A stretch of 64,000 nucleotides of DNA, taken from Siphonodentalium dalli (lineage: Eukaryota > Mollusca > Scaphopoda > Gadilida > Siphonodentaliidae). Below the pieces are notes generated by a model, which worked only from the letters and a program-made list of their open reading frames with translations, was not told the origin of the DNA and ran no database searches. The DNA lies in the NCBI GenBank assembly GCA_032622095.1, contig CP136063.1, positions 81,571,980 through 81,635,979 of the forward strand, read 5' to 3'. Below are positions 36,101 to 45,790 of this stretch, piece by piece. The position numbers and the translations under genes are program-made. Numbering within the stretch: position 1 is the stretch's first letter; the number at the start of each line of letters is the position of its first letter.

Positions 36101-38181
36101 ATCTCAATGATTTATCAAACCGAATGTCTTGTCGCTGTTGATCGTTGCTCAACTCGCAATGTTATATTTTTAATGCTAACACACAAGACAATTCTGGACG
36201 ATCGGTCGTGCAATTTTATGTATCGTAGAGAATACAATGTGCCTTAACGTAATGAGTAGACACGACTCCCTATGGCATATAAATTAATTATGTTGACCAA
36301 TTGTCACCAAACTCTACCATAATTAATTGTCACACCTACTATGCCATCGCTACTGTGGTACGTGTGTCCGCAGCCATTGTATGAACTTTCACAGCCTGGT
36401 AATAATTAATCCATCAAACCAGTAATGTCGTAATTAACATAGGCCACATTAGCAGTTATGTCTCAAAGATACGTATTTTCCTATTTATCAGACCTCATAC
36501 AACTATTGAGATTGTGTACATCTGAATATAAGACTTGTATTTCTTCTATTGCAGATTCGAAGCTTGGATGCCACAGTGTCAACGAAGTCAATTGTTTGAG
36601 TACAAAGGTTTCACCGTCGATAAGAGGGTTAACACCAATAGGTATGACATGGTGGTGACCGCTCATTGCCTTCTTGCAGAGACTGAGTATTGGTAGGACA
36701 AAAAAACGTATTTGTTTCCGATTTGCCAACCTGACTGGAAAATTGTCGCATTCTGTCAGTTATATTAGACCTTTGGGGCTCTACTGGATCCACGCAGATC
36801 CTTTGATTGTAAAGCACATTTCATTCAGTCATACAAGGTGGTAGACTTGAAGCAAACGCACATTACTTCTCAATAAATAACCTGCAAATCTACCACCATG
36901 CTTGAATTTTTCGGACTTCCATATCGGAAACAAATGTTTTTTTTTGCATAAGCTACATAAATTAGCATGCTCAATCGTGATATTCCTGCTCATAAAAAAA
37001 ATGATAGAAATGAACCAAATCAACGTAATTTCTGAGCATTTTCTTGCGACTTGTCAAAACAGATACGCATGAGTGATGTTTTTAACTTCTTGGAATAAGA
37101 TGTGGATACATAGTTATCTGTTTCTCTATTATCTGTGATAAATGCTAAATAACAAATTACCAAATAACCTGAGGTCATTTTGTATAACAAAAACAATTAT
37201 AATTTAAGCACCATTTAGTCAAATCAAGTTGAGGTTTTCTTAAAAATATTTTTTTTTTTATATCCATGGATCTTGGAGATTATTTCTCTTGACCACTGAC
37301 AAATAATAGAGGAGTGTTGAGCTTAGCCCTTTAGCAGACCCGTGATGTTTATTGGTCATACCGAAAATATCTTCTCTGGTATCAAATACATCCACATATA
37401 TCACAATTAACCGATAATTAAATTAGGCAACATCACCTCAATATTCTCATTGTATATGCATACTTTTCCTGGTTTCCAATCAATTAGTAAACAGCTCATA
37501 AGAAGTTATAATGGTTTCATTCGCATCATCAAGCACGTTTCAATTCATATAGCACATTGTGAGGGACTTTATTATTTGAATCTCCTTCATATATTGGAGT
37601 CGAACACTAGAAATAATTTAGTATAATAATCTAGGATTCGAAAACTTATAAATTAAGAAAACTCAGTCTCAACAAGAATAGCCAGGTTTAGCTACACACA
37701 CCTGTAACATGTAACGTGCGTTACTATTGCCAACTTGAACGGAAGTCACTGAACTCTTTGCTGACACGTATCAAACCATAAAGAATACAGACAGTGCTAC
37801 AATTTACTAGCCTGAGCGGGGGAGCTTAATATGTTGATTGAAAGCATATTGGTGGTCACAGCTTGTCGTCACCACCAACTATTGTTTTAATTTTCCCTTT
37901 CCCACACGTTTGTTCATTATATATAAACGTGTAGATTTGGCGCCGTAAAATTAAGTGTTTCTTCCGACAAGTGCATCTCCATAGCAACACCATAGTAACA
38001 CACGTTACAAGTTACACGCGTGGGTGGCTGAACGTGGCTAATAACATGAATGGTCGAATGGACGGGTGGCCTTTGTACTCAAATAAAATATCACTGTTAT
38101 TGTTTTGTCTGTTGTGTATATTCTTGCAGCTATGAATTTGACCCAGCATTGAAACTGTCCATCCATAGCCAATCAGACTAG
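30049..38181 (+). CDS. Six-exon gene, small basic protein with KVTF (RVxF-type) motif
   Basis: Assembled from six exons (30021-30140, 31266-31334, 32213-32302, 33435-33542, 36555-36641, 38130-38181) with GT/AG sites. All five introns are phase 2 and the frame stays open to TAG at 38179-38181, giving 165 residues from Met at 30049. Residues 33-49 hold two basic clusters (KKRK and PKRTK), which look like a bipartite nuclear signal. Residues 93-96 read KVTF, a match to the RVxF docking consensus for protein phosphatase 1, followed by IWV at 102-104 in the position of the usual hydrophobic-aromatic contact. Trp 112 is followed by an RF pair at 120-121. That KVTF, W, RF order is reminiscent of the PPP1R15 C-terminal core but too weak to name the gene. 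If the exon at 30021 is internal, the protein extends upstream. Confidence 0.75.
30660..31149. mobile_element. TTAA-flanked MITE, copy 1 (intron 1)
   Basis: Starts AGGTACTCAATCCGA after TTAA and ends TCGGATTGAGTACCT before TTAA. The arms continue as an imperfect inverted repeat over much of the element (for example TTTGATTCGAGTCGAGGAA near 30768 mirrored near 31060-31085). A second copy lies at 55455-55932. TTAA duplication is used by piggyBac and Kolobok transposases; I cannot separate the two without the transposase. Confidence 0.75.
31266..31334 (+). CDS. Exon 2, basic NLS-like segment
   Basis: 69 bp bounded by CACTACAG| and GAAAG|GTATTG. It joins exon 1 through a split AAC codon and encodes the two basic clusters. 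Using the alternative GTAAAG donor in exon 1 would cause a stop within this exon, which supports the GTATGT donor. Confidence 0.75.
31488..31665. repeat. 30-bp minisatellite in intron 2
   Basis: About six direct copies of a 30-bp unit containing ACATAGCCCGCCTGTGTTAC. Because 30 is a multiple of 3 it yields a repetitive open frame on the minus strand, which is not a gene. Confidence 0.85.
31666..32212. other. Remainder of intron 2
   Basis: AT-rich intronic sequence with no recognised repeat partner or RNA. Confidence 0.4.
32213..32302 (+). CDS. Exon 3
   Basis: 90 bp bounded by TCTGTTATAG| and TCAAG|GTACAT. It encodes a segment ending LLWAENTWS with a split AGA codon on each side. The donor GTACAT is weaker than the others, but the frame continues perfectly. 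Confidence 0.7.
32780..33215 (+). repeat. Three-copy CACGTG plus GGCCATCTTG module, intron 3
   Basis: Three direct copies of a short module: GTCACGTGACATTGGCGGCCATC near 32788 (read in pieces), GTCACGGGACCTTGGCGTCC near 32961, and GTCACGTGATCTTGACGGCC near 33177, each continuing ATCTTG(G/A)ATTT. Spacing is about 175 and 215 bp. CACGTG is a bHLH E-box, and the reverse complement of GGCCATCTTG fits the YY1 consensus (AAGATGGC). Whether it is functional or simply part of a repeat is not decidable here. Confidence 0.6.
33435..33542 (+). CDS. Exon 4, carries the KVTF motif
   Basis: 108 bp bounded by TATATTGCAG| and AAAAG|GTGAGT (strong donor). It encodes the KVTF motif, the IWVCLDEEPVW stretch and a lysine-rich end. 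This is the most conserved-looking exon of the gene by composition. Confidence 0.8.
33543..35930. other. Left part of intron 4
   Basis: About 2.4 kb of AT-rich sequence without recognised exon, RNA or repeat partner. The open frames here are short and lack splice context. Confidence 0.4.
35931..36375 (+). mobile_element. 445-bp MITE 'GGCTGCGGACAC', copy 1 (intron 4)
   Basis: Ends GGCTGCGGACAC... and ...GTGTCCGCAGCC with inverted arms of about 80 bp (shared CACAGTAGCGATGGCATAG, GTGTGACAATTAATTATGG). Flanked by direct ATT at 35928-35930 and 36376-36378. A second copy in opposite internal orientation is at 44992-45501. A 3-bp duplication suggests a Harbinger-like transposase, but the target is ATT/AAT rather than TWA. 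Confidence 0.75.
36555..36641 (+). CDS. Exon 5
   Basis: 87 bp bounded by TCTATTGCAG| and AATAG|GTATGA, phase 2 on both sides. It encodes an aromatic segment FEAWMPQ through FEYKGF. Confidence 0.8.
36642..37680. other. Left part of intron 5
   Basis: AT-rich intron sequence; no structure recognised. Confidence 0.4.
37681..38038. mobile_element. MITE in intron 5, TA-flanked
   Basis: Imperfect inverted ends of about 60 bp: left GCCAGGTTTAGC ... GTAACATGTAACGTGCGTTAC, right the reverse of GCCACGTTCAGCC ... GTAACTTGTAACGTGTGTTAC. TA dinucleotides sit on both sides, as expected for Tc1/mariner-type insertion. The arms are diverged, so this is an older copy. Confidence 0.55.
38130..38181 (+). CDS. 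Exon 6, C-terminus and stop
   Basis: Acceptor TATTCTTGCAG|, then a split AGC codon, YEFDPALKLS and TAG at 38179-38181. The 3' UTR runs straight into a MITE 14 bp later. Confidence 0.8.
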
Positions 38182-38195
38182 ATATTTATTGGTAT

Positions 38196-38459
38196 CACGG
38201 TGGGGAATCACGTGGTTTCGAGTTGATGAGTACCACGCATTCAAAATGGCCGAAGCGTTTGCAAACACTACTGAATATTTTCGAACAAATGAGGTATCAA
38301 CTTGTTTTAAAAATAAACTAGCATATGCTCGTAACAGTCAAAATGATATATTTTGTATCAGTTCCTGATATATTATGTTTTTTGTGCGTTTGCATTCACC
38401 TCGGCCATTTTGAATGCGCGGTACTCACCAACATCGAAACCACGTGATTCCACACCGTG
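38196..38459. mobile_element. MITE in the 3' UTR of the six-exon gene
   Basis: Inverted arms of about 75 bp: left CACGGTGGGGAATCACGTGG ... CATTCAAAATGGCCGA, mirrored at 38385-38459. It lies 14 bp after the stop codon and contains an AATAAA at 38312-38317. A second AATAAA is at 38511. No clear target duplication was found. Confidence 0.6.
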
Positions 38460-39885
38460 TGTAAGTCTACAATGACAAATGATTTTCTGCAATATAGTTT
38501 GTTAGCATAGAATAAACTCCAAATAAACATAGGATTTATTTAGTTGACATGGATGATAAATTATTTATAAACGGTGTTTTTGTCCTGGTTTTATCGAAGT
38601 AGATTTTGGCTAAAGTATATGAATCCAGATTTAATCTGGACATAACAAATATCCTCGGTGTGGAAAACATCTTCCATATTTATAACATTGTGGCACGTCT
38701 TTAGAATGTGTCACATTCAGACTCAGAAATGATCTTACCGAATGTTCCATGACAACACCGTGTATCAGATATCATAGTAATACACAACGTGGGATTAAAT
38801 GTCGCTGATTGTCTCGGATTTTACAGTTGTTTTCCTGTGTATAACTCACGAGATAACCGTCTACAGACTCTACCCATTTTATGCACGCTTACTTTAACTG
38901 TACATATATGTGCACCTCCAGTCCTATCTCATCGTTAATATATTTTCTGTTAACAATCATATAGAAAGATATACAAAGTTTGTGTGTCAATTTATATACC
39001 CGAAGTAACAATGAAATACTATGGGGGTTATAACATAGACGGTTGTCTCATGGACTACTATATCCAGGACATATGACATTGCAAAAACAAAACTCGAGAA
39101 TAAGCTAGACAACATACTATAATGTCCAATGCAATGTTGACACTTGTTTAATGTTTTACTTATGTAAGCATGTATGCCTGTTTGACACATTGTATTCTCG
39201 ACCAACAATGGCTTCAGCACTTCTCCCCTGTTAAATATGCTTACCATTTCGATTATACTGACATTTCGATGAACTTAACTATAGCTGAACTCCTCACTTT
39301 TATATGGTTTGCAGTTATCTCTTTTGGGAAGGATAACTTGCGTGATTCCGTTCTCGTAAATACTTTCATGATTGCTGTCGAATCACGGGTATTGTAAATT
39401 TCAAAAAACAAGATACTATGTCGAACTTCCATTTCCACAATGACCATTCCCCAGTGAGCGAGTAGAAAATAAAACGCTCACAAAAGCTGTATGTATTTCA
39501 TAATTGAATGGGACATGACTGAAACTTAAGAAAGGGAGGAGTTCCACTTTATACACTATATCTTACTAAATGGGGAGAAAAATAACGAAAAGACTCACCA
39601 CTTGGAACAATTAAATATACACGCTCCTTTTTCACAATGCAACAATAGTTATATAATTGTCTTTATTGTATGGTGTGTTAAGTTCATCAATGTAGATTTT
39701 GACAAAGCGGTTGCTCCCAGATAAAACATTTTGATATGTGGATCATTGATTCATATGGAAAAACTCTGTAAAAAGTCTGTCACCACCGAATATCAACTCT
39801 CAAACTCATACATGGTGTTGTTGCATGTAATGCAACTGCAGCTCTTGTCGAATATTATTGAAGTGCATTGTTGATTATTTGTATC
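38460..39885. other. Unassigned intergenic sequence
   Basis: About 1.4 kb of AT-rich sequence with no supported gene. AATAAA at 38511-38516 and near 38522 could serve the upstream gene. Confidence 0.4.
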
Positions 39886-40640
39886 TCTATTAGAGAACAT
39901 TGCTTATGTATAATATTGAATAGTATTCTGGATCATGTCAGGGTATATTTAAAGTGCCCTGGCGGTATGAAGCCTCAATATATTATCGTTTTTATCACAC
40001 CCGAGATAACATAGGTTGATAATTTCATTAAATATTTCGTGTTGACTTTTTATGAGTTCCTTGTTAGTCTATTTAAGCGGCTACCCAACTTCTGTGCGAA
40101 TATTTGACAACAGATGACTTGATGAAATTATGTTCATAGTATATTATTTAGTGTATTTACGACTTATCTTATCCATCCTTCCAAGTAAGTTGGATGTTCA
40201 AATGGGTTTGAACTAGATATTGCTCTTATTTTGCCCTGACATGAGCTAGAAAACTATTGCAGTGCCTGACATTGGACTACATGCTCAGAAACAGGACTCG
40301 TTTGTCTGCTATTAACAGATCATTGGGTAACATACAGCAGCTGAGCTGGACTTCTGGTATCAGCTGCAATCTTAGTGCCTGTCTTCTGAATACATGATAG
40401 TCCAAACACAGGACCTATTCACTGCCACTCGTCAAATATACTAACACGCATGTATTCATGCATTTATATGTATTATTGTATACTTATGTTGCCTTCTACA
40501 TTGTGCTGCCAACATATTGTGGCATTGCCGAACATTTCAGGGCATAATCGGATATATGCAACGATTTCCTTATTTATGCCTTACAATTGTGTTGGTCGGC
40601 AATGCCGAGGCAGGGTTCCCGTCGGTCAGCTAATAAAACG
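39886..40640 (+). repeat. Diverged copy of the 355-bp repeat G
   Basis: Carries G landmarks in order: TTGAATAGTATTCTGGATCATG, ATTGCAGTGCCTGACATTGG, ACATGCTCAGAAACAGGAC, CCTATTCACTGCCACTCG and TGTGCTGCCAACATATTG, with unrelated sequence between the first two. It is an old scattered copy. Confidence 0.55.
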
Positions 40641-40662
40641 AAGTGCATATAATATACAACAA

Positions 40663-40825
40663 TTGACTTCCTTGTGGTGGAATAGCGAGATCTTTTTTCT
40701 CGAGGTGATGTCTTTTGAACAGCAATCAGGATTACTGACTGTGGCCGCACTCAATAGTCCTGATTGTTGCTCAGAAGACACCACCGAGAGAAAATAGCTC
40801 TCGCTACTGCACCCAAGGAAGTCCA
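40663..40825. repeat. Fold-back repeat F, copy 1
   Basis: Imperfect palindrome with arms of about 70 bp: TTGACTTCCTTGTGGTGG, TTTTGAACAGCAATCAGGA on the left; TCCTGATTGTTGCTCAGAA and CACCCAAGGAAGTCC on the right. Its middle is CTGACTGTGGCCGCACTC. Copies are at 41009-41162, 41623-41782 and 41832-41995. Confidence 0.7.
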
Positions 40826-40854
40826 TATATGCTTTATTATATATGACAAAAGTA

Positions 40855-41008
40855 TCTACTCGTGCCTATACCGTGACGCCAGCGGACAGGTAATAGTTTC
40901 TAAACTATAATCGGGCGATAATTCGTTTGTCACAATCTCGATCGCGCTTCGTCCAATCAACAGATAATATGACCTTGTTATGTCTAAGTATATAATGTTA
41001 TACAAATA
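40855..41008 (+). repeat. Linker repeat between fold-back copies
   Basis: CGTGACGCCAGCGGACAG, AATAGTTTCTAAACTATA, GGCGATAATTCG and CCAATCAACAGATAATATG recur at about 41488-41620 and 42022-42230, and inverted at 55940-56100. The fold-back element and this linker therefore form one larger composite repeat. Confidence 0.55.
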
Positions 41009-41162
41009 TTGACTGCCTTGTGGATGAACTTTTTTCTCGAGATGATGTTATTTGAACAGCAATCAGGACTACTGACTGTGGCCGCACTCAATAGTCCTAA
41101 TTGTTGTTCGGAAGACACCATCCAGAAGAAAATAGCTCTGGATATTCTATACAAAGAAGTCC
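41009..41162. repeat. Fold-back repeat F, copy 2
   Basis: Same palindrome as copy 1 with a shortened left arm (TTGACTGCCTTGTGGATG) and GAACAGCAATCAGGACTACT in the centre. Confidence 0.65.
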
Positions 41163-41186
41163 ATAGATGCTTTATTGTATATGTTA

Positions 41187-41450
41187 CAGTCAGATTGTGA
41201 AACCAGTATGTTCGTGAAATGACTAAAATGTTCAGTCATTTCGTGAAATGACTGTGGGGGTCAGTCATTTCGTGAAATGACTAAAATTTCCAGTCATTTC
41301 ATAAAATGTCAGTCATTTAATGACTGAATACTTTTTTTGAAATGAAGGAAATTTCAGTCATTTCATGAAATGACTGACCCCCACAATCATTTCACGAAAT
41401 GACTGAACATTTAGTCGCTTCACGAAATGACTGGTTTCACAATCTGACTG
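41187..41450. mobile_element. Tc1/mariner-type MITE made of repeated palindromes
   Basis: Perfect 21-bp inverted ends (CAGTCAGATTGTGAAACCAG plus T, mirrored at 41430-41450), each bounded by TA (41185-41186 and 41451-41452). The interior repeats AGTCATTTCGTGAAATGACT, itself a palindrome with a 2-bp centre, and variants about eight times; the second half is arranged as the mirror of the first around TTTAATGACTGAA. It has no coding capacity. Confidence 0.8.
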
Positions 41451-41622
41451 TATCATATATAACACAAGTATCGCCTCGTGTCTGTACCGTGACGCCAGCG
41501 GACAGCTAATAGTTTCGAGACTATAAACCGGGTGATATTTCGCTTGCCACAAACTTGCGTTTCGTCCAATCAAAAGTTAGTACGACCTTGTGAACTACGT
41601 ATATAATACTATACAACTATTA

Positions 41623-41782
41623 TTGACTACTTTGTGGTGGAATAGCCACAACTGTTTTTTCTCGAGGTGTCGTTTGAACAGCAATCAGAACTACTGACTG
41701 TGGCCGCTCTCAATAGTCCTGATTGTTGTTCAGAAAACACCATCGAGGGAAAATAGTTATCTCTATTCCACCAAGGCAATTC
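41623..41782. repeat. Fold-back repeat F, copy 3
   Basis: Palindrome TTGACTACTTTGTGGTGGAA ... TATTCCACCAAGGCAATTC around the GAACAGCAATCAG/CTGATTGTTGTTC core. Confidence 0.65.
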
Positions 41783-41831
41783 ATAGATACTATGGCCTTG
41801 TGAACTCTAGGTGTATAATGCTATGGAACTA

Positions 41832-41995
41832 TTGACTTCCTTGTGGTGGAATAGCGTGAATTTTTTTCTCGAAGTGATGTCTTTTGAACACCAATCAGGA
41901 CTACTGACTGTGGCCGCTCTCAATAGTGCTGATTGTTGTTCATAAAACACCACCAAGGGAAAATATCTCTCTCTATTCCACCAAAAGGTAGTCAA
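41832..41995. repeat. Fold-back repeat F, copy 4
   Basis: Palindrome TTGACTTCCTTGTGGTGGAA ... TATTCCACCAAAAGGTAGTC around the GAACACCAATCAGGA core. Confidence 0.65.
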
Positions 41996-42244
41996 CATGT
42001 GTTTTATATGACATACGACTCACGCCTTCCGTGACGTCAGCAGCAGGCTGGTAATAGTTCGGAGACTATATCCCGGGCGATAGTTCGCTTGACACAATTC
42101 TCACCTTGCCGAGAAATGGTCAAAACTACTCTGTGACACGTCACATCGCTTAGTCCAATCAAAAGACAGTATAGCCGCCTGTAAACCATACCTATACATA
42201 ATACCATCAACCATATTGAAGCCATCTTATGATAATTTAAACAT

Positions 42245-42830
42245 TTTCGATGCCTTGAATGTCGTTATATAGTCACACTCAAGACTATTTCAGGTATGCA
42301 TGTCCCGCGGGAATTCTGATGACGTTGCGGCACTTGTAAATGCTTCATGAATATATTTATCTCTTCAGAGAACATCATGTCTATTGTATTGAATAGCATT
42401 CTGGATGATGTCAGGGTTGAGTCAATTATCAATTAAATCTATACGACCCTGACATGATCCAGAATGTTATTGCAGTGCCTGTCATTGGATTACATGCTCA
42501 GAAACAGGACTTATATATTATACTGCTAATCGGAATGATTTCCAGAGCGTACCACGACTGAGGTGGGCTTTTATCCATATGCTTCCAGGCTGGCATCATG
42601 TCCAATAGTAAAGCCTGTCTTCTGAGCATGTTAGTCCAAAACAGGACATATTCACTGCCACTCGTCAAATTTATATCTGTTTCCTTCTACATTATGCTGC
42701 CAACATTTTGTCAGCCACATGTATTGGTGAACAATTCAGGGCATTATCGTATACCCATAATGCAATTCCTGCATGCCCTGTGTTGGTAGGTAATTCCCAT
42801 GGTTCCCATCGATCAGAGCTAATACATTAA
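42245..42830 (+). repeat. Diverged copy of repeat G
   Basis: G landmarks GAGAACATCATG, TTGAATAGCATTCTGGATGATG, ACATGATCCAGAATG, ATTGCAGTGCCTGTCATTGG, ACATGCTCAGAAACAGGAC and CACTGCCACTCGTC. The inverted counterpart at 55020-55440 matches this copy better than the tandem ones. Confidence 0.6.
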
Positions 42831-43084
42831 AGACACGCCAACGGAATTTCGCGATAATGTTCACGGGTCTCTTTTCTTAAATTCAAGGCTATTTCTCGAC
42901 TGTTTTTCTCTTCAAATGTTTTAATTAAGCTTTCAGTGATTATAATATACACCTATTGAGTGCATTCGGTTAGAATATCGAGAACTATTCAAAACATAAT
43001 CAAAGGACAGAAATACCATCAGTGAACTCTACGTGTATAATACCATCAAATATATTTAAACTCTTGTCGATGCTTCGTAAATAT
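42831..43084. other. Unassigned spacer
   Basis: Short AT-rich spacer before the tandem G units; nothing recognised. Confidence 0.35.
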
Positions 43085-44900
43085 CTTTATCTCACCAGAG
43101 AACATCATGTATATTGTATTGAATAACATGCTGGATCGTGCCATGGTTGAGTCCAGTATTAATCAAATCTCTATTCGGCGTTGGCATGATCCAGACTGTT
43201 ATTGCAGTGCCTGTCTTTGGATTACATGCTCAGAAATATGAATGATTCGACTGCTAATCGCAATGTATTCGGGAGCTTACCACTACTGAGTTGGGTTTTT
43301 GGTGTTTCCAAGCTGACATGTTCAATAGTAGTGCCTGACTTCTGAGCATGTTGGTCCCAAACAGGACCTATTCACTGCCACTTGTCAAATCTACTCACAT
43401 TTATGTATATATGTATTATTGTGTATTATTGAATATGTCTTTATCTCATCTGAGAACATTATGTATATTGTATTAAATAACATGCTGGATCGTGCCATGG
43501 TTGAGTCAACTATCAATCAAATCTCTATTCGGCGTTGGCATGATCCGGAATGTTATTACAGTGCCTGTCTTTGGATTACATGCTCAGAAATATGAATGAT
43601 TCGACAGCTAATCACAATGTATTCGGAAGCTTACCACCACTGACTTGGCCTTTTGCTATGCAAGTTGACATGTTCAATAGTAGCGCCTGACTTCTGAGCA
43701 TGTTATTCCAAAATAGATAGGACCTATTCACTGCCACTCGTCAAATCTACTCCCAATTATGTATATGTGGATTATTGTGTATTATTGTATATGTCTTTAT
43801 CTCATCTGAGAACATTATGTATATTTTATTGCACACCCAATGGCTTATTTGTGCGAAATACAGCAAAATACAGAAGAATTGAAACGTTCAATAAACAAAT
43901 GTGTATTGTTCTAGAACAATACAAACGTATTACGTCAACAACGTCACTGGCGACGTCTATACATTAAGCACATGTTTGTTCAATTAAATACAACATTATC
44001 GACCAAAATGTTAGTATGTTACAAGCTACAATCTTCAGAGTGTGCAATAAACATAGAACAACACAGTTGTGTTAACGTTGTTGCACTCGTTTGTCGTGCC
44101 GCGAGGTAAAACTCGAACCTCCGGTTCTCATTTTACCATCGCGCCACAACAAACTCGTGCAATAACGTTAACCAGTTCACACACTTGTGTCGTTCTATCT
44201 ATGTATTGAATAACATGCTGGATCGTGCCATGGTTGAGTCAAGTATCAATCAAATCTCTATTCGGCCTTGGCATGATCCAGAATGCTATTGCAGTGCCTG
44301 TCGTTGGATTACATGCTCAGAAATATGAATGATTCGACTGCTAATCACAATGTATTCGGGAGCTTACCACCACTGAGTTTGGGCTTTTGCTATGCAAGTT
44401 GACATGTCCAATAGTAGCGCCTGACTTCTGAGCATGTTATTCCAAAAAAACAGGACCTATTCACTGCCACTCGTCAAATCTACTCACAATTATGTATATA
44501 TGTATTATTGTATATGTCTTTATCTCATCTGAGAACATTATGTATATTGTATTGAATAACAAGCTGGATCGTGCCATGGTTGAGTCCAGTATCAATCAAA
44601 TCTCTATTCGGCCTTGGCATGATCCAGAATTTTATTGCAGTGGCTGTCTTTGGATTACATGCTCAGAAATATGAATGATTCGACAGCTAATCACAATGTA
44701 TTCGGGAGCTAACCACAACTGAGTTGGGCTTTTGATATGTAAGCTGACATGTTTAATAGTAGCGCCTAACTTCTGAGCATGTTAGTCCCAGACAGGACCT
44801 ATTCACTGCCACTCGTCAAATCTACTCACAATTATTTATGTATTATTATGTATTATTATGTATTATTGTATTATGTTGTCTTACACATTGTGCTGCCAGC
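43085..44900 (+). repeat. 355-bp satellite, four tandem G units
   Basis: Units start at TTTATCTCA(T/C)C(T/A)GAGAACAT at about 43085, 43440, 43796 and 44518. The third is lengthened by an insertion (43832-44202). Within each unit, CTGGATCGTGCCATGG pairs with GGCATGATCCAG, and ACATGCTCAGAA pairs with TTCTGAGCATGT, so every repeat folds on itself. Divergence between units is low to moderate. Confidence 0.75.
43832..44202 (-). mobile_element. 371-bp insertion in satellite unit 3, with tRNA-like palindrome
   Basis: Interrupts the G unit between two TATTG copies, a possible 5-bp duplication. On the minus strand it contains GTGGCGCGATGGTAAAAT and GGAGGTTCGAGTTTTACC, resembling polymerase III A and B boxes. 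That segment (44051-44204) is also an imperfect palindrome of about 150 bp, so the box likeness may be coincidence. It also holds a perfect 18-bp palindrome TATTGTTCTAGAACAATA near 43904. A tRNA-derived SINE is one reading, a fold-back MITE the other. Confidence 0.45.
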
Positions 44901-44991
44901 ATATTGTTAGTCAGAGGCATAGCTAGGCGGTCAGTTCTGGGCATTATCGAATATCTACAATGCTATCCCTTAATGTATTGGGTATGATAAT

Positions 44992-45501
44992 GGCTGCGGA
45001 CACACGTACCACAGTAGCGATGGCATAGTAGGTGTGACAATTAATTATGGTAGAGTTTGGTGACTATTGGTCAACATAATGTATATGCCATAGGGAGTCG
45101 TGTCGCGCGCCGCATATTCGCACAGTGAGTCGACTGACCAATTAACCCATTGAGTTTCACCAAGGTTGATCTCTACTCATTACGTTTAGCCACATTGTAT
45201 TCTCTACGATACATAAAATTGCACGACCGATCGTCCAGAATTGTCTTGTGTGTTAGCATTAAATATATAAAATTGAGTGTTGAGTAACGATCAACAGCGA
45301 CAAGACATTCGGTTGATAAATCATTGAGATGTCGATCTCGACGCTGATAGAGCTTGGAAAAGACTCATTGTGTGAATGTGCGGCGGGCGACATGTCTCGC
45401 TATGGCACAGGAATATGACGACCAATTGTCACCAAAATTGCACCATAATTAATTGTCACACCTACTATGCCATCGCTACTGTGATACGTGTGTCCGCAGC
45501 C
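44992..45501 (-). mobile_element. 510-bp MITE 'GGCTGCGGACAC', copy 2
   Basis: Same ends as 35931-36375 but inverted in its interior (ACGACCGATCGTCCAGAATTG runs opposite). Flanked by direct AAT at 44989-44991 and 45502-45504. It carries about 65 bp more than copy 1 (GAGTCGACTGACCAATTAAC region). Confidence 0.75.
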
Positions 45502-45504
45502 AAT

Positions 45505-45790
45505 GTAACCATTTTCGAGGCCATGCATGGTCGTTAATCATATTTAATACTATTCCAGGTTTGCAAGGTCCCTTGGAAAACCTAATGCAATTGCTGCAAT
45601 TGTCGATGCATCATGAATATTTATCTCTTCAGAGTACAATATTTATATTGTATCGAAAAGCATTCTCGCTGTCGTCAAGGTTGTCTGACCAACTAAATCT
45701 CTATTGGGCCCCGGCATGAGCCATAATTATATTGCATGCAGTGCCTGTCACTGGATTCCATGTTATTCAGAAAGGACTGATTTCACTGTT
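45505..45790 (+). repeat. Partial repeat G copy
   Basis: TTATCTCTTCAGAGTACAAT, GGCATGAGCCATAAT, TTGCATGCAGTGCCTGTCAC and GGATTCCATG are degraded G landmarks. The copy ends at about 45790. Confidence 0.5.

Noticed and set aside
44095-44165. A tRNA gene on the minus strand (A-box and GGTTCGA-like B-box).
   Set aside because: The segment is part of a larger imperfect palindrome. It lacks a convincing acceptor stem and anticodon arm, and the B-box arises within the palindrome centre.
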